Shown here in pieces: positions 35,731 to 45,626 of a DNA stretch of 64,000 nt. The translations under genes were made by a program, and so were the position numbers. Under the pieces are notes generated by a model. It saw only the letters and a list, made by a program, of their open reading frames with translations, had not been told where the DNA came from and did not search any database. The DNA is from Pythium myriotylum (lineage: Eukaryota > Oomycota > Peronosporomycetes > Pythiales > Pythiaceae), in assembly GCA_023091665.1 (NCBI GenBank), contig JALJCQ010000022.1, forward strand, positions 372,001 through 436,000. Reading direction: 5' to 3'. Positions within the stretch are counted from its first letter, which is position 1; every line of letters begins with the position of its first letter.

Positions 35731-38700
35731 ATGGCGACGACGCGGCTGCCAAACAAGGCCGCCGACTACGGCACGCTACCCACGACGGATGAGCGCGCCG
35801 TCAAGTCACACGCGGAGACCGCCTCCTTCGTCTCGCGCCTCTTCTTCTCGTACGCGACTCCGCTCATGGAAACGGGCAACCAGCGCCCGCTCGAGACGAG
35901 CGATCTCTGGGAGCACGTGCGCGACAACCGCGTGGACGAGGCCCACGCCGAGTTCGCGGCGGCCGTCGCGCACGCCGACGGTAGGCTCGTGCGCGCCATC
36001 GTCCGCGCGTACGGCGTGCGCGTCGCGCTCTGCGGTGTCGGCTCGCTGCTCGGCCTCGCGTCGACTCTCTTCGCTCCGATCGTGCTGCACCACGTGGTCG
36101 ACGCGTTCTCGGCGGACGTCGTGGACCTCGACGACCTCACGGTGTGGCTGGCGGCCTTCTTCTCGTTGCGAGTGGTGGCCACGCTCGTGTCGGCTCATGT
36201 GGCTTTCCAGCTGAGCCAGCTCACGATTCGCCTCGTCGTGTCGATCCGCGCCATGCTCTTCGAGAAGGCGCTACGACGTGAGAGCCGACACAAGGCTGGC
36301 GAAGGCCAAGCGACCGCCGACCTCACCAACTTGTTCACGGCCGATATCGACAACATCTTCTACGCGACGTCGCAGGTGCATGGCATTTGGACGCTACCTA
36401 TCCAGATCGGTGGCATCGTATACTTGTTGTACAATGTGCTAGGTGGTGCGGCTTTTGCAGGTCTTGGTGTGATCTTCCTGTCCATAATCGTAGGCGGTGT
36501 GATCGCGGCGCTCTCTGGTCAAGCATTCCAGCAGCTCATGCGGCAGAAAGACGCGCGCATGAAGGTGGTCAAGGAAGTCTTTGGTGCAATCCAAATCGTT
36601 AAGTTTAACGGTTGGGAGATCAAGTTCGCGGAGAAGATCCTCGGACTTCGCGAACTAGAACTCAAGTCGGTGTGGCGCACACTCTTCCTGAGTGCCATCT
36701 CGTCCTTCGTGTTGTGGGGATCTCCCTTGCTCGTTTCCATCTGCTCTTTTGGCGTCTACACGCTCATTATGGAGCAGCAACTCACGGCGGCGAAGGTCTT
36801 CACGGCCATGGCTTTGTTTGCGAGTCTTCGAGCACCACTCATGATGCTTCCTACTGTGATTGCGCAGTTTATCCAGGCAGGAGTAGCTCTAGGCCGCATG
36901 CAAGAGTTCCTCGCTACCACCGAATACAATTCGACCAACGTGATTCGCGATGGGTCGTTGCATCCAGAAGATGTCGTTATCGACGTTCAACATGCGTCCT
37001 TCGGATGGGGAAACGGCCAGACTGTGCTAGAGAATGTCAACTTGAGGATCAAGAAGGGTGACCTCGCTGTTGTTCATGGTCCCGTCGGTGCTGGTAAGTC
37101 ATCGCTGTGCTCCGCGCTTCTCGGTGAAATGGAGAAGATCTCGGGATCTGTATTTGTTCGGGGTCGAGTCGCTTACTACTCGCAGCAAACGTGGATCCAA
37201 AACCTGAGCATCCGTGACAATATTCTATTCGGCAAGCCGTTTGATGCCGTATTTTATCAGCGAGTTCTCGATTCGTGTGGATTGGTGACCGACTTGGAGC
37301 AGTTCCCTGCCGGTGATCTAACTGAAATTGGTCAGAACGGCGTAAACTTATCCGGTGGTCAGAAGGCAAGACTATGTCTTGCTCGTGCATGCTACTCGAA
37401 TGCCGACTTGTACATCCTTGATTCTCCGCTAGCTGCAGTTGATGCTTTGGTGCAGACGGAGATCTTTAGCAAGTGTATTTGTGGGCTCCTCCAAGACAAG
37501 ACCATCGTGCTTGTTACCCACACCCCAGATGTAATTGCCTCAGACGCAGCAAATTGTAAAGTAGCCATCTCAAATGGGCAAGTGACGAGTGACCGTCGTG
37601 AACCTTCCAAGTCTCGAAGCGCACTCATTCGAGGTGTGGCACACCAAGAACAAGAGCCGTCTGAATCTAGCCCGCAAGCGATTCGGGCAGTTGATCCGGT
37701 TCGGTTAGTTGAAGACGAAAACCGAGAAACTGGTCGCGTGTCAAAGGACGTTTACCTCCGTTATTTTGAAGCACTTGGTGGATCGACGTCTTGTGTGATT
37801 CTTCTGCTGGTATTGTGCTCCTGGCAAGCTTCTCAAGTAGCAAGCGATCTTTGGCTTAGTCACTGGACAGGCCAGAAGAACGGTGTCTATGATGGGCCGG
37901 AGACTAGGTACAACATGCTTGTCTACTCGGCCTTGTGCCTTGCGTGCGCTTTCTTGGTACTCGCTCGGTCCATGACATCAGCCATCGTCGGTATTCGTGC
38001 GGCACGATATTTATTCGAGTCAATGACAAGATCCTTGCTTCACGCCCCGCTTCGTTTCTTCGATGCGAATCCGATCGGCCGCATAGTGAACCGCTACGGT
38101 GACGACATTGGACAGATCGATTTCCTCTTGCCTATGTGTGTGTCCGGAGTGCTTACAATCTCGATTTTCCTGATTGGTCAACTCGGAACAGCCATAGCGA
38201 CAGTGCGCTTTCTTGGCATTCTCGTACTGCCGCTCGTTTACGTGTACTTGCGGACAACAAGCTTCTACATATCTCCTTCGCGTGATATTAGTCGGCTTCG
38301 AAAAGTCTCCGACTCGCCATTACTGAGCTACGTTACTGGATCTGAGGACGGCAGCCAAACTATTCGAGCGTTTGGCCCGGATTATGTGGCGGATGTGACG
38401 GTACACGCAAGACGGTTGATCGATGCGAATTCAAGAGTATTCTTCGTTCAGAGCGTCTTCGCCGAATGGTTTGAGCTGCGCATTCAGCTGGTTGGCTGTG
38501 GCGTGCTGATCGTTATTGTCTCGGCGTTGGTGTACCTGCATGACATACTCTCTCCAGGCATCATTGGTCTTGCATTCACGTACACTCTCAATGTCCAGTA
38601 CCAACTGATCCAACTTGTCGGGATTCTTTCCTACCTCGAGAACTCGATGGTGAGTCCAGAGCGTGTTCTAGAGTATGCCTCCATTCCCCCTGAAGGGGGA

Positions 38701-39498
38701 GACAGGCTGCTACAGATCCAACCGTCTCCACAGTGGCCACACCAAGGAACCATCCAGTTCGACAACGTCGACTTCTCTTACAAGAAAGGCATGCCTGCCG
38801 TGCTCAAGGGAGTCTCGTTCTCCATCAAAAACAACGAGAAGATCGGTATCGTGGGACGCACGGGAGCGGGCAAGTCGTCGTTGACCATGGCGCTGTTCCG
38901 TATCAACGAGCTGAACAGCGGGCGCATCCTGATCGACGGCGTGGACATCGCGTCGATGCCGCTGCAGTCGCTGCGGTCGCACCTGTCGATCATCCCGCAG
39001 GCGCCTGTGCTCTTCAAGGGTCCGTTGCGGTCGTACGTGGATCCGTTCGACGAGTACAGCGACTCGGACATCTGGGAGGCGTTCGAGAAGGTGGAGATGA
39101 AAGAGCAGATCGCGGCGCTGGAGGGTCAGCTGTCGTACGAGCTGAGCGAGAACGGCGAGAACTTCAGTGTGGGCGAGCGGCAAATGCTGTGTATGGCACG
39201 AGCCATGCTGACCAAGTCTCGGATCGTGGTGATGGACGAGGCGACGGCGTCGATTGACCACGCGACGGAGAAGAAGCTGCAGCACATGATCAATCGCGAC
39301 TTCCAGGAGGCGACGGTGCTGACGATCGCGCATCGTCTGGCGACGGTGCTTGATTCGGACCGCATCATGGTGTTGAGCGATGGTCGCGTGGTGGAGTTTG
39401 ACTCTCCGTTAAATTTGGTGAAGAAGGAGCATGGTGTGTTTTACGAGTTGACGAAGGAAGGCGGCGTCTTGGACACGATCATGAAGTCGAATAATTGA
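35731..39498 (+). CDS. ABCC/MRP-type ABC transporter, full length
   Basis: 1,255 residues from ATG at 35731 (MATTRLPNKAADYG); the ATG at 35656 is in the MITE-like sequence and less likely. Order: cytosolic N-terminus (SRLFFSYATPLMETGN), TMD1, NBD1 (Walker A GPVGAGKSS near residue 450, LSGGQKARL, LYILDSPLAAVD with the catalytic Glu position replaced), TMD2, NBD2 (Walker A GRTGAGKSS near 1043, FSVGERQM, VVMDEATASID). This is the intact member of the three ABCC genes here. Codon GC content drops in the middle (about 37.1-38.7 kb) and rises sharply in NBD2, which is about 98-99 percent identical in DNA to the NBD2 of the disrupted gene (11436-12030). It is expected to export conjugates or xenobiotics from the cell or into the vacuole. 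Confidence 0.95.
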   Translation: MATTRLPNKAADYGTLPTTDERAVKSHAETASFVSRLFFSYATPLMETGNQRPLETSDLWEHVRDNRVDEAHAEFAAAVAHADGRLVRAIVRAYGVRVALCGVGSLLGLASTLFAPIVLHHVVDAFSADVVDLDDLTVWLAAFFSLRVVATLVSAHVAFQLSQLTIRLVVSIRAMLFEKALRRESRHKAGEGQATADLTNLFTADIDNIFYATSQVHGIWTLPIQIGGIVYLLYNVLGGAAFAGLGVIFLSIIVGGVIAALSGQAFQQLMRQKDARMKVVKEVFGAIQIVKFNGWEIKFAEKILGLRELELKSVWRTLFLSAISSFVLWGSPLLVSICSFGVYTLIMEQQLTAAKVFTAMALFASLRAPLMMLPTVIAQFIQAGVALGRMQEFLATTEYNSTNVIRDGSLHPEDVVIDVQHASFGWGNGQTVLENVNLRIKKGDLAVVHGPVGAGKSSLCSALLGEMEKISGSVFVRGRVAYYSQQTWIQNLSIRDNILFGKPFDAVFYQRVLDSCGLVTDLEQFPAGDLTEIGQNGVNLSGGQKARLCLARACYSNADLYILDSPLAAVDALVQTEIFSKCICGLLQDKTIVLVTHTPDVIASDAANCKVAISNGQVTSDRREPSKSRSALIRGVAHQEQEPSESSPQAIRAVDPVRLVEDENRETGRVSKDVYLRYFEALGGSTSCVILLLVLCSWQASQVASDLWLSHWTGQKNGVYDGPETRYNMLVYSALCLACAFLVLARSMTSAIVGIRAARYLFESMTRSLLHAPLRFFDANPIGRIVNRYGDDIGQIDFLLPMCVSGVLTISIFLIGQLGTAIATVRFLGILVLPLVYVYLRTTSFYISPSRDISRLRKVSDSPLLSYVTGSEDGSQTIRAFGPDYVADVTVHARRLIDANSRVFFVQSVFAEWFELRIQLVGCGVLIVIVSALVYLHDILSPGIIGLAFTYTLNVQYQLIQLVGILSYLENSMVSPERVLEYASIPPEGGDRLLQIQPSPQWPHQGTIQFDNVDFSYKKGMPAVLKGVSFSIKNNEKIGIVGRTGAGKSSLTMALFRINELNSGRILIDGVDIASMPLQSLRSHLSIIPQAPVLFKGPLRSYVDPFDEYSDSDIWEAFEKVEMKEQIAALEGQLSYELSENGENFSVGERQMLCMARAMLTKSRIVVMDEATASIDHATEKKLQHMINRDFQEATVLTIAHRLATVLDSDRIMVLSDGRVVEFDSPLNLVKKEHGVFYELTKEGGVLDTIMKSNN

Positions 39499-39617
39499 TA
39501 GGAAGGACAAGTAGCGCGTGGCTTGCCATGAAAGGCGGTAGAAATTCAAATCCCGTGCTTCCTGTAAGCAAATCCATTGTCTTCTAAAGAATTGAGCAGT
39601 TTTACTCAGAAAAGTTG

Positions 39618-41024
39618 TTATTTGCCGTGACTAGATGATGAAGACGGACAGAATTCAATTTTGAATGGCTCACCGGCGTCGTCGATGTACATCCGCACAG
39701 TTGAGTATATCATCAGGATGCCGCCAGCACAGATCGTGATGCCAATGCAGAAGATGATGATGCTCTGACGACCCGTGCGACGCACGTAGCCACCGATGCT
39801 CACCTGTGCAATACTGGTGACGACAAACGCGAGACCACATAGCATTCCACTCCAGTCGTAAGCGATCATGTTGAACATTGCGAACTTGGCAGTCGCAGTA
39901 GCTGAAGAATAGAGGACGAGAAGTGCACTGGACGAAGATGCGACCTCTGGTAGAACTCCCATCTCGATCATCAACGGACCCGTGATGATCGCCCCGCCGA
40001 CGCCGAACAGACCAGCGACCACACCAGCGAACATACACGCCAACGGGAACCAAAAAACCGTGCGGTTGGACCACTCGATGTCTCCAGCCACCTTGGGGAC
40101 CTCCAGAACCCTCTTGTAGGCCTGCTGGCGACGCATCCACACTACAAAGATAGCCGTGAACAATAACACCCATGGGATTTCCGCCCACAGCAGCAACCAG
40201 TACCCGACGCTGCCGCACTCGGTCTCAGCTCCAGCGATGGTAGCAGCGAGGATGCCGACGAAGCAAAGCACAATGAAGCCGTGCTTTTTCCAGTTGAACT
40301 TGCTCTCGGCAAGAAGCAGATCATTAAGCTCCTTCTCCCGTGCTTGCTCTTGCTGGATGTCGAGGCACACGTTGGCCACTGGAGACTTGATCTCGTGGAA
40401 CGAGTCGAGAGGTGAGCGCGAGCGAGATGCACTTCCTGGATAGACGTCGTCCTCTTCGCTTGGGGTGTCCTCAAATCTCTCATTGCGCTCCTGCTCTCTC
40501 ATCTTGTCGGCCAGTTCTCGTTTGTGGAGCCGCAAGCCTTTCTGCATCGTGCGGTACCCCGAGATGGCCATCACGATGACGAGAAGAGTCGAGAGAACAT
40601 AGGACGGAAGCAGCTTGGAGAAAAACGCACCGATCACGGAGCCGCCCATCATCGACGGGACGATGGCCATGCAGATGTCGGCATCCACGAGCGGTCGGTC
40701 CACGAACGGATGTCTCTTTTGGAGATTGAAAATCGCATTCGCGACGGCGCCGCCCATGATGATAAAGTTGGAGACTGGCGTCGCAAACTTGATCTCAAAG
40801 CCCATGAACAATATCAGAATCGGCACGATGATGGCTCCGCCGCCGACGCCGCCAGCCGAGGCGGCTGCGAGCCCGAAGCTCATGAGGATGATACCCGCGA
40901 CGTCCACGCCATTCGCGTCCGAGAGCTTGCGCACGTCGTCTTTGGTCTTGGCCTTGCTCGAGGCTTCCACGAGCATGGCAGCCATGCAGATCGCCACGAG
41001 TGTGAGGAGAGTGTGGTGTCTCAT
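39618..41024 (-). CDS. TauE/SafE (TSUP) family membrane permease 1
   Basis: About 468 residues from ATG at 41024 (MRHHTLLTLVAICMA), chosen because a signal peptide follows; an in-frame ATG at 41120 would add 32 residues. The TSUP family moves sulfite, sulfoacetate or related organosulfur anions. Two homologous halves are visible, each with a glycine-rich re-entrant motif: GLAAASAGGVGGGAIIVP (N half) and GVVAGLFGVGGAIITGPL (C half), and about eight transmembrane helices. A charged cytosolic loop (ELADKMREQERNERFEDTPSEEDD) separates them. The tandem paralogue lies upstream at 41629. It is convergent with the ABCC gene (119 bp). Confidence 0.88.
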   Translation of the reverse strand: MRHHTLLTLVAICMAAMLVEASSKAKTKDDVRKLSDANGVDVAGIILMSFGLAAASAGGVGGGAIIVPILILFMGFEIKFATPVSNFIIMGGAVANAIFNLQKRHPFVDRPLVDADICMAIVPSMMGGSVIGAFFSKLLPSYVLSTLLVIVMAISGYRTMQKGLRLHKRELADKMREQERNERFEDTPSEEDDVYPGSASRSRSPLDSFHEIKSPVANVCLDIQQEQAREKELNDLLLAESKFNWKKHGFIVLCFVGILAATIAGAETECGSVGYWLLLWAEIPWVLLFTAIFVVWMRRQQAYKRVLEVPKVAGDIEWSNRTVFWFPLACMFAGVVAGLFGVGGAIITGPLMIEMGVLPEVASSSSALLVLYSSATATAKFAMFNMIAYDWSGMLCGLAFVVTSIAQVSIGGYVRRTGRQSIIIFCIGITICAGGILMIYSTVRMYIDDAGEPFKIEFCPSSSSSHGK

Positions 41025-41628
41025 GGCTCGAACTGCCACGAGGGAGGAGGATTTGGTTGTGAGACGAAAGCCGGGTGGTTTGGGGGGTGCAACGGCGGAA
41101 CGCTCGATGATGGGCGACATTGCGACCTGTATAAACGCATACTACGATGAGCCTGGAGATCTGAATAAGGATGCAGTTCTGACATAGTGGTATAACTCTA
41201 CCTAGCGGAAACTCTTATATATAGTATCCTTTCTAATACAATTAGAGCTCCGTCTGTGGTGTCCGCATCGCAACGTTGGTTTCTTTTTCGTGGCGCGCGA
41301 GTCGCAAATTTGAGACCGTAACCACTGGCTATTCCACTGTGGTCGCTTGCTTGCGAGGCTCTCTCGCTAATTCGAGAACATCGTGAGGCCAAGATATGAA
41401 TTCATCTTTCGCGACATCCCAGCTGGTCTATGGACAGCCGGGAGTGTAGCTGTCGGCTTGTCACCCGACTGTTCTCGCCTCCTCGAGCTTCAACTTGAAC
41501 CAGAGACTGTCGTCCGTCCGTAAGGTCCGGTCTCACCAACGGACCCATTCGCCTGAAGCCTGAAGCGTGAGAGAGATACTCTACAAGACTCAGATGAGCA
41601 GTGTTTCAGTTATTATCAATTCGACGAA
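41025..41628 (-). other. Region between the tandem TauE/SafE genes
   Basis: 604 bp. It includes the 5' region of permease 1 (possible N-terminal extension to 41120) and the 3' region of permease 2. I see no repeat, RNA gene or other ORF of note. Confidence 0.45.
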
Positions 41629-43068
41629 TTATTTGCCGTGCTTGGACGAGGACGATGGGCAGAACTGCACTTTGAAGTGCTCGCCAGCGTCGTCAATGTA
41701 CGTCCGCACGGTCGAGTACACCATGAGGATGCCGCCGATGCAGATCGTGATGCCGATACAGAAGACGATGATGCTCTGACGACCCGTGCGACGCACATAG
41801 CCGCCGATGTACACTTGGGCGATGCTCGTGACGATAAACGCGAGGCCACAGAGCATTCCACTCCAGTCGTACGCGATCATGTCAAAGAGCGCGAACTTGG
41901 CCGAGGCGGCAGCTGATGAGTACAGCACCAGCAGAGCACTTGACGACGAGGCCACTTCGGGGACCACGCCCATCTCGATCATCAACGGACCCGTGATGAT
42001 CGCTCCACCAACGCCGAACAGACCAGCGACCACACCCGCGAACAAACAGGCCATCGGGAACCACAACACCGTGCGGTTGGACCATTCCAAATCTCCCACT
42101 TCTTTCGGGAAGTCGAGCGCGCGCTTGTACGCTTGCTGCCGACGCATCCACACTACGAAGATAGCCGTGAACAGTAGCACCCATGGGATTTCCGCCCAAA
42201 GGATCACCCAGTACCCGACACTGCCGCACTCAGTCTCAGCTCCAGCGATGGTAGCAGCGAGGATCCCGAGGTAGCAGAGCACAATGAAGCCGTGCTTTTT
42301 CCAGTTGAACTTGCTCTCGGCGTGCAGCAGAGCTTGGAGCTCAACCTCGCGGTTCTTCACAAGCTGTCCTTTTCCTGTGGCATCACCCTGATGAACGTCA
42401 AGGTGGACTTCAACCACTGGCGACTTAATCTCTTGGAAAGCCGCGCCATGCTGCGGGGACGAGGGCGCATTGATCGGAGCACCATCTTCCTCGCTCGGCG
42501 TCTCCTCGAGTCTCTCGAGGCGTTCTTGTTCCTTCACCTTCTTGGCGAGTTCAGCCTTGTGGAGCTTCATGCCTTTCTGCATCGTGCGGTACCCCGAGAA
42601 GCCCATGAGCAACACCAACAGCGTCGAGATGACGTAGGACGGCAGCAATTTGGAGAAGAACGCGCCGATCACGGCACCACCCATCATCGACGGGATCATG
42701 GCCATGCAAATGTCAGCGTCCACGAGCGGTCGGTTGGCAAAAGGGTGTCGCTTCTGGAGATTGAAGATGGCGTTGGCGATGGCGCCGCCCATGATGATAA
42801 AGTTGGAACTGGGCGTCGCGAACTTGATGTCAAAGCCCATGACGAGAATGAGGATCGGCACGATGATGACACCGCCGCCGACGCCGCCCGAGGACGCGGC
42901 GGCGAGCCCAAAGGCCATGAACACGATGGCCGCAATGTCGTAGCCGTTGGCCTCCGAGAGCTTGCGCAGGTCGTCCTTGGTCTTCTGCTGCTTCTTGGCG
43001 TCCGCGAGCGCCAGGAGACAGAGCGCGAGCGCCACGCCGAACACCAGCGCGCGAGGAGACCGAGCCAT
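41629..43068 (-). CDS. TauE/SafE (TSUP) family membrane permease 2
   Basis: 479 residues from ATG at 43068 (MARSPRALVFGVALAL), with a signal peptide ending near ALADAKK; an ATG at 43143 would add 25 non-signal residues. It is a close tandem paralogue of the gene at 39618, with the same two glycine-rich motifs (AAASSGGVGGGVIIVP and GVVAGLFGVGGAIITGPL), helices and C-terminal tail CPSSSSKHGK. The main difference is the central cytosolic loop. Sulfur-anion transport is inferred from the family; the substrate cannot be told from sequence. Confidence 0.88.
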   Translation of the reverse strand: MARSPRALVFGVALALCLLALADAKKQQKTKDDLRKLSEANGYDIAAIVFMAFGLAAASSGGVGGGVIIVPILILVMGFDIKFATPSSNFIIMGGAIANAIFNLQKRHPFANRPLVDADICMAMIPSMMGGAVIGAFFSKLLPSYVISTLLVLLMGFSGYRTMQKGMKLHKAELAKKVKEQERLERLEETPSEEDGAPINAPSSPQHGAAFQEIKSPVVEVHLDVHQGDATGKGQLVKNREVELQALLHAESKFNWKKHGFIVLCYLGILAATIAGAETECGSVGYWVILWAEIPWVLLFTAIFVVWMRRQQAYKRALDFPKEVGDLEWSNRTVLWFPMACLFAGVVAGLFGVGGAIITGPLMIEMGVVPEVASSSSALLVLYSSAAASAKFALFDMIAYDWSGMLCGLAFIVTSIAQVYIGGYVRRTGRQSIIVFCIGITICIGGILMVYSTVRTYIDDAGEHFKVQFCPSSSSKHGK

Positions 43069-43354
43069 CGCGGTGTAGTGGGCGAATTGCCGAATGACGC
43101 ACTTTCGCTGCGAGGAGGTCCACACGACGATTGATGATATCACATGCTAGAGGTTCACACGCCCTCTCTCGGTTCCTATATAGATGATAAGAGGTTTTGA
43201 TTGCGCAATTCAGTACATTTGTCCTTTTTCAGGTTGCGACATGTGAGCAAGTCCACTGATGAACCATCCAAGTCGGATAACATGCCCAATGGGCAAGTGC
43301 ACCCATGGATACGGATCAACTAGCCCGGCTCATGCGACTGGGACACTTCCTGCC

Positions 43355-45472
43355 TCAGTAGAGGTCCTCAATCTGCCGCTTGGCCAAATGCAGCGTCGCG
43401 AGCGAGTCGCTGAGCTCACTTCGGCGAGCCCGCAGGCTCTCCGGCTCGCAGAGCAGCCTCTCCAGTTTGGCGTCTGACGTCGTCTGCAGCTGCTGCTGCA
43501 TCTTCTGCACGAAGCCCTGCAGCACGACGCGGTCGAGCTTCATGGGCACGGCGTCCACGAAGCGCGTCGAAGCCAGCTGGAAGTACGCACGCAGCCCGCT
43601 ATCCATCACCACCGTGTCGTGCTCGTCACTCACGCGAGAAAAGTCGGTCAGCACTTCGAGCAGCGCGCCAAATTCGACGGCGCCCGCGCTGTTCACGTGG
43701 AGCCGCTGGCGAAGCAACGTTTCGAGCCCAGGGCGTAGCATCTGCGTGAAGACACTTGTGAGCTCCCCGTTCTGTGTGTACGGACGACGCTCCATTGCAA
43801 GCAGATTCTGCAGCTCGCGCTCAGCTTCTTGACGTCGCTCGTCCAGCGTCTCAGCCACGCTGCGCTGGAAAAACTCCTGCGCGGGCGGCGGGGCCTTGAG
43901 CTCCTTGGCGAGTCTCATGGCGACGCTACGCGTGAGCTGATAGTACTGGCGAACGAGCTCGAGCATTGGCTCCTCCCACGTGTCGACCCACTGGCGGAAA
44001 ATGCTGCAGAACACACTGTAGGGCGGGAAGATCGCGAGCTCGTCGCCGCGGTTCTGCACGATGAAGCGCCGCAAGTGGTTGAGCTTGTTTGGCTCGTATC
44101 GTGAGCTGCCGAGCCATTCGTCCGGGAAAGCAGTGCACTTAATGTCGCCCTTGGCGCTCACTTCGGTAACTCGATACGTGCCCACGTACCCGTCCACTTC
44201 GACGTTCACGAGGTCGTCCGGCTCAAGCTCACAGTCGCTCGTGAGCCCGGGCATCCGATCTTTGGTCGCCATGATCTTCTCCTTGAACGCCTCGTCCATA
44301 TTTCGAATCTTAGCACGCAGACGCAGATCAACTTCGTCACTGTCGACCATGGCCAGCGTCGGCAGTGTGTCGTAGTCACCCTTTAGCACGGCCTGCATAG
44401 GCCGCACAAAGCGGTCAACCCACTCGCAAAAGACTCGGCGCCGTTCTCCCGCGTTGTCAAAGGATGAACCCATACTCTCGAGCTCAGTGGTGTCCACCTC
44501 AATCTTTGCCTGGATTTCCTTGATGACCGAAGGCATCGAGCGCTGGATATTGTCCTGCATGATCTTGACAAGCCGCGTTGACAGCGCCTCAATGCCCCAC
44601 TTGTCACGCGCTAACCTTGCGCCCCAGTATTCGTGGGTCAAGAAAAACTCCTGTTCTCTCTTCAGACCCGTGGAGATGTTCATACCGCTATTGAGGTCCT
44701 TCTGTCCACGGCACTTGACCGCGTGGTACCCGAGCGTGAGCTTCTTCTTGCGGTTGAGCAACAGCATTTCCACGCTCTTCTCGGCGCCAGCGTCCACGAG
44801 ATCGAGCTTTGTCACGACAGCGATCGTGCGCGTGCCTTCCGGATCGGCCTCTTGTGCATCCTGCAAGATCTCCACATTGTGCATATCCACGTTCGCCGGT
44901 ACGACGGCCATGATGACTGTGCGGCTCTGCTTCATGTAACGGTTCACCATCTCGCGCACACGCGGGATGATGCTCTTGTCCTGACCGTCTTGCACCGCAC
45001 GCACGAGTCCAGGCAGATCGCACAGCGTGAGGTTCGGCAGGTTGGGCCCGCAGAGCTCGATCACAATCGCGTCGTCCGAGATCTCCTGGTTTTCGTCCAC
45101 CAGCAACTGCGTCAGCTTTTCGATCGCACGCGGGACGTCATGGATGCTCGTGAGGACATCATGGTGCTCGTTTTTCTTCGTAGCGTAGCGGTGGAGATGC
45201 ACGCTGCCGCGGAACGCCGTGCCAGTATTGAGCACGAGCTGCGTCGGGCAGCGCGTCGTGAGCTCGTCCGATGACGGGAAGTCCACCCCAGATAACGCTG
45301 ACAGCAGCGACGACTTGCCGCTTGACGTATCACCCATCACCGCAATCTGCGGCAGCTCGATGTGCTTGTCGAGTCCAATCTCCCGCAGACGGTCCACAAG
45401 CTCGCGGCCGTAGGCGTCTACAGCCGCGAAGGCGTGCGTTGTGGCTTGGTGGTTGGGGTGGTTCTTGCCCAT
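43355..45472 (-). CDS. Mx-like dynamin family GTPase
   Basis: 705 residues from ATG at 45472 (MGKNHPNHQAT). The GTPase domain shows G1 GDTSSGKSS (47-55), the G2 Thr in TTRCPTQL (72-79), G3 DLPG (152-155) and G4 TKLD (221-224). A stalk of long helices follows, and a C-terminal effector region (about 600-705: LASTRFVDAVP, RARRSELSDSL). No PH domain or proline-rich tail is present, so the architecture is that of Mx and related short dynamins, not endocytic dynamin. Such proteins oligomerise on membranes and remodel them. It is not an antiviral assignment; only domain layout is similar. Confidence 0.92.
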   Translation of the reverse strand: MGKNHPNHQATTHAFAAVDAYGRELVDRLREIGLDKHIELPQIAVMGDTSSGKSSLLSALSGVDFPSSDELTTRCPTQLVLNTGTAFRGSVHLHRYATKKNEHHDVLTSIHDVPRAIEKLTQLLVDENQEISDDAIVIELCGPNLPNLTLCDLPGLVRAVQDGQDKSIIPRVREMVNRYMKQSRTVIMAVVPANVDMHNVEILQDAQEADPEGTRTIAVVTKLDLVDAGAEKSVEMLLLNRKKKLTLGYHAVKCRGQKDLNSGMNISTGLKREQEFFLTHEYWGARLARDKWGIEALSTRLVKIMQDNIQRSMPSVIKEIQAKIEVDTTELESMGSSFDNAGERRRVFCEWVDRFVRPMQAVLKGDYDTLPTLAMVDSDEVDLRLRAKIRNMDEAFKEKIMATKDRMPGLTSDCELEPDDLVNVEVDGYVGTYRVTEVSAKGDIKCTAFPDEWLGSSRYEPNKLNHLRRFIVQNRGDELAIFPPYSVFCSIFRQWVDTWEEPMLELVRQYYQLTRSVAMRLAKELKAPPPAQEFFQRSVAETLDERRQEAERELQNLLAMERRPYTQNGELTSVFTQMLRPGLETLLRQRLHVNSAGAVEFGALLEVLTDFSRVSDEHDTVVMDSGLRAYFQLASTRFVDAVPMKLDRVVLQGFVQKMQQQLQTTSDAKLERLLCEPESLRARRSELSDSLATLHLAKRQIEDLY

Positions 45473-45626
45473 GTGCGCACTGGTCTATGGAGGAGATCGC
45501 TCGAGGGAAAGTTGGCGAATGACGGGATCTCTTTGGTCGTTGCTGCTGCCGCGTCCCACGTCATAGATTGACGGGAATCTGCCCATCACTCTCCTCCGTA
45601 TCCTGAGGATATCGAGTTCCTCTTCC

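Noticed and set aside
39501..39568. Possible tRNA (ends GGAAGGA / TGCTTCC and a TTCAAATC loop-like string)
   Set aside because: The acceptor pairs in six of seven positions, but the T stem does not pair and no A-box or anticodon arm is present.
42292..43134. 280-codon plus-strand ORF opposite TauE/SafE permease 2
   Set aside because: Antisense shadow; His/Arg/Glu-rich, no start context or domain, and a similar shadow lies opposite permease 1.
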